DNA of 7,500 nucleotides from Methanobacterium sp. BAmetb5 (GTDB lineage Archaea > Methanobacteriota > Methanobacteria > Methanobacteriales > Methanobacteriaceae). Positions 1 through 7,500 of the stretch are shown here, in pieces; position 1 is the first letter of the stretch; the number at the start of each line of letters is the position of its first letter. The DNA lies in assembly GCF_003491305.1 (NCBI RefSeq), contig NZ_CP022706.1, forward strand, positions 1,097,501 through 1,105,000, written 5' to 3'. Made by a program: the position numbers and the translations under genes. The notes beneath the pieces were generated by a model that was given only the letters and a program-made list of their open reading frames with translations, did no database searches and was not told the DNA's origin.

Positions 1-518
1 GGTTGGACATGTTGTTCATGTACAATCAGGAGAAGATCACCATCAATGACCAGAATACAGAGTGGCACTTGGAGGTGATTGGTAACCTATCCCAAAACAG
101 GCCCCAGAGTACTCAAATCATTATAAGGGATATTATCCGTGAAGACCAGGGTTTGAGCTGGAGGAAAGCCATGTATGAACTTCCAGAATACAGTGTTTAC
201 TATCTCTTTGATTCTGGTAACTCCCAACTAAAAAGTAACAAGCTCAATAACCAGGTTTCAGCTTACTACGGGAAAAACCACACATTCACCCTTTCCCAGT
301 CCAGTACATTGGAGATCCCTATAAATTCTTCCACTGAAAGGATTGTATGGATAATTGATAACCGGTCAACCTTTTTCCAGGAACTGCAAAGTCAGTTAGA
401 AATTAAAACCATCCATCTACCCAACGGTTTGAACATCCATTACTCTGAGGTTAAGGGTAAAAAATTAGACTTTAAGGTGGGCGGATTTGAATTCAAAACT
501 ACCAACACCCCATCATAA
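1..518 (+). CDS. Unidentified protein, C-terminal part (gene enters from left edge)
   Basis: The frame is open from the first base to a TAA at 516-518, giving about 171 residues. The first in-window start codons (TTG at 3, ATG at 9 and 18) have no visible ribosome binding site because the sequence begins there, so I treat this as the 3' end of a longer gene. The visible part is soluble, with no membrane segment, and mixes polar beta-strand-like stretches. Aromatic and Asp/Asn-rich runs such as VYYLFDSGN (about residues 65-73) and IVWIIDNRS (about 114-122) stand out. A weak impression, not a motif match, is that it resembles the extracytoplasmic C-terminal domain of archaeal GT39-type membrane glycosyltransferases; that would need the upstream sequence to show multiple membrane helices. 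Function is otherwise unknown. It is followed by a T-rich stretch that could end the transcript. Confidence 0.7.
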   Translation, partial: LDMLFMYNQEKITINDQNTEWHLEVIGNLSQNRPQSTQIIIRDIIREDQGLSWRKAMYELPEYSVYYLFDSGNSQLKSNKLNNQVSAYYGKNHTFTLSQSSTLEIPINSSTERIVWIIDNRSTFFQELQSQLEIKTIHLPNGLNIHYSEVKGKKLDFKVGGFEFKTTNTPS

Positions 519-528
519 CACTTAACTC

Positions 529-540
529 TTTTATTATTTT
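529..540 (+). terminator. Possible oligo-T terminator after the first gene
   Basis: TTTTATTATTTT lies 11 bases after the TAA of the preceding gene, at the start of an AT-rich gap. Archaeal RNA polymerase commonly terminates at T-rich tracts without needing a stable hairpin. A small hairpin ATCCC-TGG-GGGAT (548-560) follows the tract rather than preceding it, so it is not part of a bacterial-type terminator. Confidence 0.35.
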
Positions 541-581
541 AGGGGGGATCCCTGGGGGATTATTCATTCATCGGAAAGTGG

Positions 582-589
582 TATAAATT
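582..589 (+). promoter_or_regulatory. TATA-like box in the gap before SepCysS
   Basis: TATAAATT is preceded by the purine-containing stretch GGAAAGTGG, compatible with a BRE/TATA arrangement. A start of transcription about 25 bases downstream would fall near 610, just before a GGAG (611-614) and an ATG (622). It could serve the 13-codon ORF there and, as a long leader of about 155 bases, SepCysS. A second weaker candidate, GAATTATAAC at 731-740, would give an almost leaderless SepCysS mRNA. Confidence 0.35.
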
Positions 590-621
590 GTACTAATCCC
601 ACTTCCAGTTGGAGAAAATAT

Positions 622-663
622 ATGAGAATTGAAAAAGAGAAAATGAAGAATAGTGAAATTTAA
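622..663 (+). CDS. Possible 13-residue leader or small ORF
   Basis: ATG at 622 is preceded by GGAG at 611-614 with a 7-base spacer, and the frame closes at TAA 661-663. The predicted peptide is MRIEKEKMKNSEI, highly charged with five Lys/Arg and three Glu. It contains no Cys or Ser run of the type expected of an attenuator for SepCysS (one Ser, no Cys). The start signals are well placed relative to the TATA-like box at 582, which is why it is listed, but a frame this short in AT-rich DNA can easily arise by chance. Confidence 0.2.
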   Translation: MRIEKEKMKNSEI

Positions 664-705
664 GTTTAAATGGAATACAAAAATAATTAATTAAGTTTAT
701 TCCCG

Positions 706-729
706 GTTATGGCCATTTTTGACCATGAC
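706..729. repeat. Imperfect inverted repeat upstream of SepCysS
   Basis: GTTATGGCCA and TGACCATGAC flank a TTTT loop. Eight of ten positions form Watson-Crick pairs, one is T-G and one is a C/A mismatch. It lies 37 bases before the preferred ATG (767) and directly next to the weak TATA-like GAATTATAAC. It could be an operator for a dimeric regulator or a hairpin in the mRNA leader; sequence alone does not decide. Confidence 0.3.
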
Positions 730-765
730 TGAATTATAACCCCTAAACAGGAATCTGGTGAATTG

Positions 766-1915
<1,150 letters not shown>

Positions 1916-1967
1916 CTTCCGGAACTTAACAGTGTCTGGACAAATTCTGAGGGGTAAGTAATGTCTT

Positions 1968-1974
1968 GGAGGTG
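1968..1974 (+). promoter_or_regulatory. Strong ribosome binding site of the patatin gene
   Basis: GGAGGTG, a full match to the archaeal anti-Shine-Dalgarno core, lies 5 bases before ATG 1980 and fixes that start. No convincing TATA box is seen in the 64-base gap after SepCysS, which supports read-through from that gene. Confidence 0.7.
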
Positions 1975-1979
1975 GATTC

Positions 1980-2867
1980 ATGGATGAAACGGATGAAAAA
2001 CCATTAAAAGCTCTAGTTCTGAGTGGTGGAGGCATCACCGGAACAGCATGGGAATTAGGTGTCCTTCTGGGACTTGAAGAAGGCGGGGTGAAGGTTACTG
2101 ATGTGGATCTCGTGGTGGGGACATCAGCTGGTTCCAGTGTAGGTGCCCAGATCACCAGTGGCCTCCGCCTGGAAGAACTCTACAACTTACAGCTCAAACC
2201 AATCATTGAAACCAAGGAAAGACCAGTGGACTTTGATGGACATGAATTCCGTCAGATGATGGCTGCAGCCATTATGAGCTCTCCTGATTCTCAAACAGCA
2301 AGGGTACGTATTGGGGAAGCAGCACTGAATGCTCCCACCATGAGTGAGGAAGAAAGGTTGGAAATAATGGCTTCTCGCTTGCCTGTTCATGAATGGAATC
2401 TGGAGAAGAAACTTATTATCAATGCCGTTGATGCCCAGACTGGTGAATGGATTAAATTTAGTCAGGATTCTGGTGTTCCCCTTTTACTTGCAGTATCAGC
2501 CAGTTCGGCTGTTCCCGGTGTTTATCCTCCCACCACCATCAATGGTCGTCGCTACATTGATGGGGGTATGAGTTCCGGTACCAATGCCGATGTAGCCCAG
2601 GGTTACCAGAAGGTGCTTATAATTGTGGCTGAACCCACTATGGTTGCACCGGCAATGGGACCCACCATGCACCGTATCACCTTCCAGGAAGAGGTTAAAC
2701 AACTGGAAGAATCTGGTTCCCAGGTTAAGGTCATCACCCCTGATGAAGAGTCACTGGAAGCTAAAGGGCCCAACCCCCTGGATGCAGAGTTTCGAAACGA
2801 AGCTGCCAAAGCAGGACGTAAACAGGGGCAAAAAATAGCTGAAGAAGTGAATATTTTCTGGGAATAA
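1980..2867 (+). CDS. Patatin-like phospholipase / serine hydrolase
   Basis: The protein has 295 residues and all hallmarks of the patatin family. These are the oxyanion-hole glycine loop SGGGITG (15-21), the nucleophile elbow GTSAG with catalytic Ser49, and the Asp of the dyad in DGG (Asp194), preceded by ASSAVPGVYPP (174-184). Patatins are Ser-Asp dyad acyl hydrolases acting on lipids or other acyl esters. Archaeal membrane lipids are ether-linked, so the natural substrate is unclear; acyl esters, thioesters or foreign lipids are possible. There is no signal peptide or membrane helix, so it is probably cytosolic. A poorly conserved segment (about 62-140) between nucleophile and Asp is likely the lid or substrate region. 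The C-terminal tail is charged and probably helical. It likely shares a transcript with SepCysS. The family call is firm; physiological role is unknown. Confidence 0.9.
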   Translation: MDETDEKPLKALVLSGGGITGTAWELGVLLGLEEGGVKVTDVDLVVGTSAGSSVGAQITSGLRLEELYNLQLKPIIETKERPVDFDGHEFRQMMAAAIMSSPDSQTARVRIGEAALNAPTMSEEERLEIMASRLPVHEWNLEKKLIINAVDAQTGEWIKFSQDSGVPLLLAVSASSAVPGVYPPTTINGRRYIDGGMSSGTNADVAQGYQKVLIIVAEPTMVAPAMGPTMHRITFQEEVKQLEESGSQVKVITPDEESLEAKGPNPLDAEFRNEAAKAGRKQGQKIAEEVNIFWE

Positions 2868-2949
2868 TCATACCCCGGGTTTTAAATTCATTCCCCCTTT
2901 TATCTATTAAACTATCAATTTAATTAATCATTCAACTAGTATCTTCAAA

Positions 2950-3708
<759 letters not shown>

Positions 3709-3717
3709 GTTATAAAA

Positions 3718-3724
3718 TCCCTCC
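3718..3724 (-). promoter_or_regulatory. Ribosome binding site deciding the nitroreductase start
   Basis: On the minus strand GGAGGGA is followed by a 9-base spacer and ATG 3708. It lies inside the longer reading frame that begins at 3738, so it argues for the shorter protein. Confidence 0.6.
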
Positions 3725-3777
3725 GACCAAATATACATAAAATTATAGGAATAATAATAAATGGAAAAATTAGAATT

Positions 3778-4056
<279 letters not shown>

Positions 4057-4094
4057 ATAAAACACCCCTCCGTTAGTAATCTATCCCTTATCCC

Positions 4095-4106
4095 TTGATA
4101 TTTTTT
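4095..4106 (-). promoter_or_regulatory. Weak TATA-like box before the ATP-cone gene
   Basis: On the minus strand GAAAAAAATATC lies about 40 bases before the TTG start, so transcription could begin near 4072. The same A/T tract lies between two same-direction genes and may only be an AT-rich spacer. Confidence 0.2.
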
Positions 4107-4122
4107 TCTAAAAACACTTGGT

Positions 4123-5382
<1,260 letters not shown>

Positions 5383-5415
5383 TTTCGCCCCCTTTTATAT
5401 TATTTTTCCCCTATT

Positions 5416-5424
5416 AATTATAAG
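5416..5424 (-). promoter_or_regulatory. TATA-like box of the kinase gene
   Basis: TTATAATTA on the minus strand lies 34-42 bases before the kinase ATG. Transcription starting about 25 bases downstream (near 5395) would leave a leader of about 13 bases that just includes the GGGGG ribosome binding site. Confidence 0.35.
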
Positions 5425-5557
5425 TCTTATCTTCTAATTCCCACTGGTGAAAATAATCATTATCCATGGGATAAAATTTGTATAACGACCTCAAATTAAA
5501 TATAAATCCAAAAATGAAGGTTGTTTTTAAAATTAACTATCATATTTTATATAATAT

Positions 5558-5585
5558 AAAAAAAGGTGGAAAAAAGGTTTTTTCC
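5558..5585 (-). terminator. Hairpin plus T-run terminator after the AIM24 gene
   Basis: A perfect 8-base inverted repeat, GGAAAAAA and TTTTTTCC around a 2-base centre (5568-5585), lies 24 bases after the stop of the zinc-ribbon/AIM24 gene. On the minus strand it is followed by CCACC and then seven T (5564-5558). A 2-base centre means the top A/T pairs must open to form a loop. Either the hairpin or simply the T-run could end transcription. Confidence 0.5.
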
Positions 5586-5608
5586 GGTAAAATTAGATTA
5601 TATCCTTT

Positions 5609-6418
<810 letters not shown>

Positions 6419-6423
6419 ATTCA

Positions 6424-6429
6424 CACCTC
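6424..6429 (-). promoter_or_regulatory. Ribosome binding site deciding the AIM24 start
   Basis: GAGGTG on the minus strand with a 5-base spacer to ATG 6418. The in-frame GTG at 6424 is part of this site, so it is unlikely to be the start. Confidence 0.6.
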
Positions 6430-6586
6430 AATTTTTTAGTTTATTACACTTTAGTAAAGTCATCAATAAGTATTGTATGATGGATATGATATTAATTAAT
6501 GAATTGTTTTTCTCAAATGGATGGTTAGATAATTATTTTTATCTGTAAAAAAAGGTAATTTGTCCTGAACTTTAAATTAAATCTTT

Positions 6587-6607
6587 AAAAAAGGAATAGT
6601 TTCCTTT
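6587..6607 (-). terminator. Hairpin plus T-run terminator after arfB
   Basis: On the minus strand AAAGGAA-ACTA-TTCCTTT forms a perfect 7-base stem with a 4-base loop and runs straight into further T residues, six T in a row in total at 6592-6587. It lies 34 bases after the arfB stop. A second T7 tract (6553-6547) further downstream could act as backup. Confidence 0.55.
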
Positions 6608-6641
6608 ATAAAATTTTTATAACAAAATAAGGCGGGAAAAG

Positions 6642-7331
<690 letters not shown>

Positions 7332-7373
7332 CCTTTCCCACTTATCCTTAAGGTCTTTGTAATACTATTTAAT

Positions 7374-7382
7374 CTTATAAAT
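7374..7382 (-). promoter_or_regulatory. TATA box of arfB
   Basis: ATTTATAAG on the minus strand, preceded by AATAGGG, is close to the methanogen TATA consensus. It places a transcription start near 7350, about 20 bases before the arfB ATG. Confidence 0.5.
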
Positions 7383-7399
7383 CCCTATTAAAGGATAAA

Positions 7400-7500
7400 T
7401 CATGAAGATGAATCCTTTTTCAGAGTTTTTTGGTGTACCAACAGTAATATGATCAAAAATAAAGGCATTAAAATGTCCAGGTAAAGTACTGTTCCGGCAT
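7400..7500 (-). CDS. C-terminal end of a membrane protein (gene enters from right edge)
   Basis: On the minus strand one frame is open from the window edge to TGA at 7402-7400, giving about 33 residues. It contains a strongly hydrophobic segment, [18 protein letters not shown], followed by the positive, polar tail [11 protein letters not shown]. This is the classic look of a last transmembrane helix with a short cytoplasmic tail, and chance frames in AT-rich DNA rarely look so. The family cannot be named from this piece. Its stop lies 68 bases before arfB, with the arfB TATA box in the gap. Confidence 0.5.
   Translation of the reverse strand, partial: AGTVLYLDILMPLFLIILLLVHQKTLKKDSSS

Noticed and set aside
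543..552. GGGGGATCCC, which also occurs near 3391-3400
   Set aside because: The second copy lies inside the conserved GIPQP coding stretch of the nitroreductase gene; with only ten shared bases and no further similarity it is coincidence.
1961..1987. Nine-codon frame starting at ATG 1961 and overlapping the patatin start
   Set aside because: It runs through the patatin ribosome binding site and start codon and has no clear signal of its own beyond a GAGG-like stretch; chance is the simpler explanation.
2868..2949. Possible bidirectional terminator between the convergent patatin and nitroreductase genes
   Set aside because: Only short T stretches and a CCCGGG palindrome are present; no stem with a T-run could be drawn on either strand, so no feature is claimed.
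7401..7451. Short plus-strand frame [11 protein letters not shown]...
   Set aside because: It is only 16 codons, has no ribosome binding site, and lies antisense to the more convincing membrane-helix frame on the minus strand.

Overview
The window looks like a chromosomal segment of a methanogenic archaeon, most likely Methanobacteriaceae (Methanobacterium-like). The evidence is a gene for Sep-tRNA:Cys-tRNA synthase, a gene for an archaeal-type FAPy deformylase (ArfB) of the F420/riboflavin pathway, compact genes with GGAGG/GGTG ribosome binding sites, AT-rich TATA-containing intergenic gaps, and an N-terminally anchored HisKA_2-type histidine kinase of a kind common in methanogens. The genus is inferred, not proven. 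No mobile element, CRISPR array, rRNA or tRNA gene was recognised.

Left part, plus strand (1-2867). The window opens inside an unidentified gene that ends at 518. A 240-base AT-rich gap follows, holding a TATA-like box, a possible 13-codon ORF and an imperfect inverted repeat. Next come SepCysS (pscS), which makes Cys-tRNA from phosphoseryl-tRNA, and 64 bases later a patatin-like serine hydrolase with a very good ribosome binding site; the two are probably co-transcribed. The partner enzyme SepRS is not in the window.

Middle, minus strand (5424 down to 2950), convergent with the patatin gene. In transcription order these are a membrane-anchored PAS histidine kinase, a free-standing ATP-cone domain protein of about 92 residues, and a TM1586-type nitroreductase-like flavoprotein. 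The gaps are 57-69 bases, so they could be one transcript, but each gene has its own ribosome binding site and possibly its own promoter. No response regulator is present.

Right part, minus strand (7500 down to 5558). The 3' end of a membrane-protein gene runs in from the right edge and stops at 7400. It is followed by arfB (7331-6642) with a TATA box and a hairpin/T-run terminator, then by a zinc-ribbon plus AIM24-domain protein (6418-5609), also followed by a hairpin/T-run terminator.

No clearly new multi-gene system is visible. The parts most worth a second look are the kinase / lone ATP-cone / nitroreductase cluster, the structured leader of SepCysS, and the zinc-ribbon AIM24 protein. 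Intergenic gaps are all under 300 bases and their contents are listed as features or findings.
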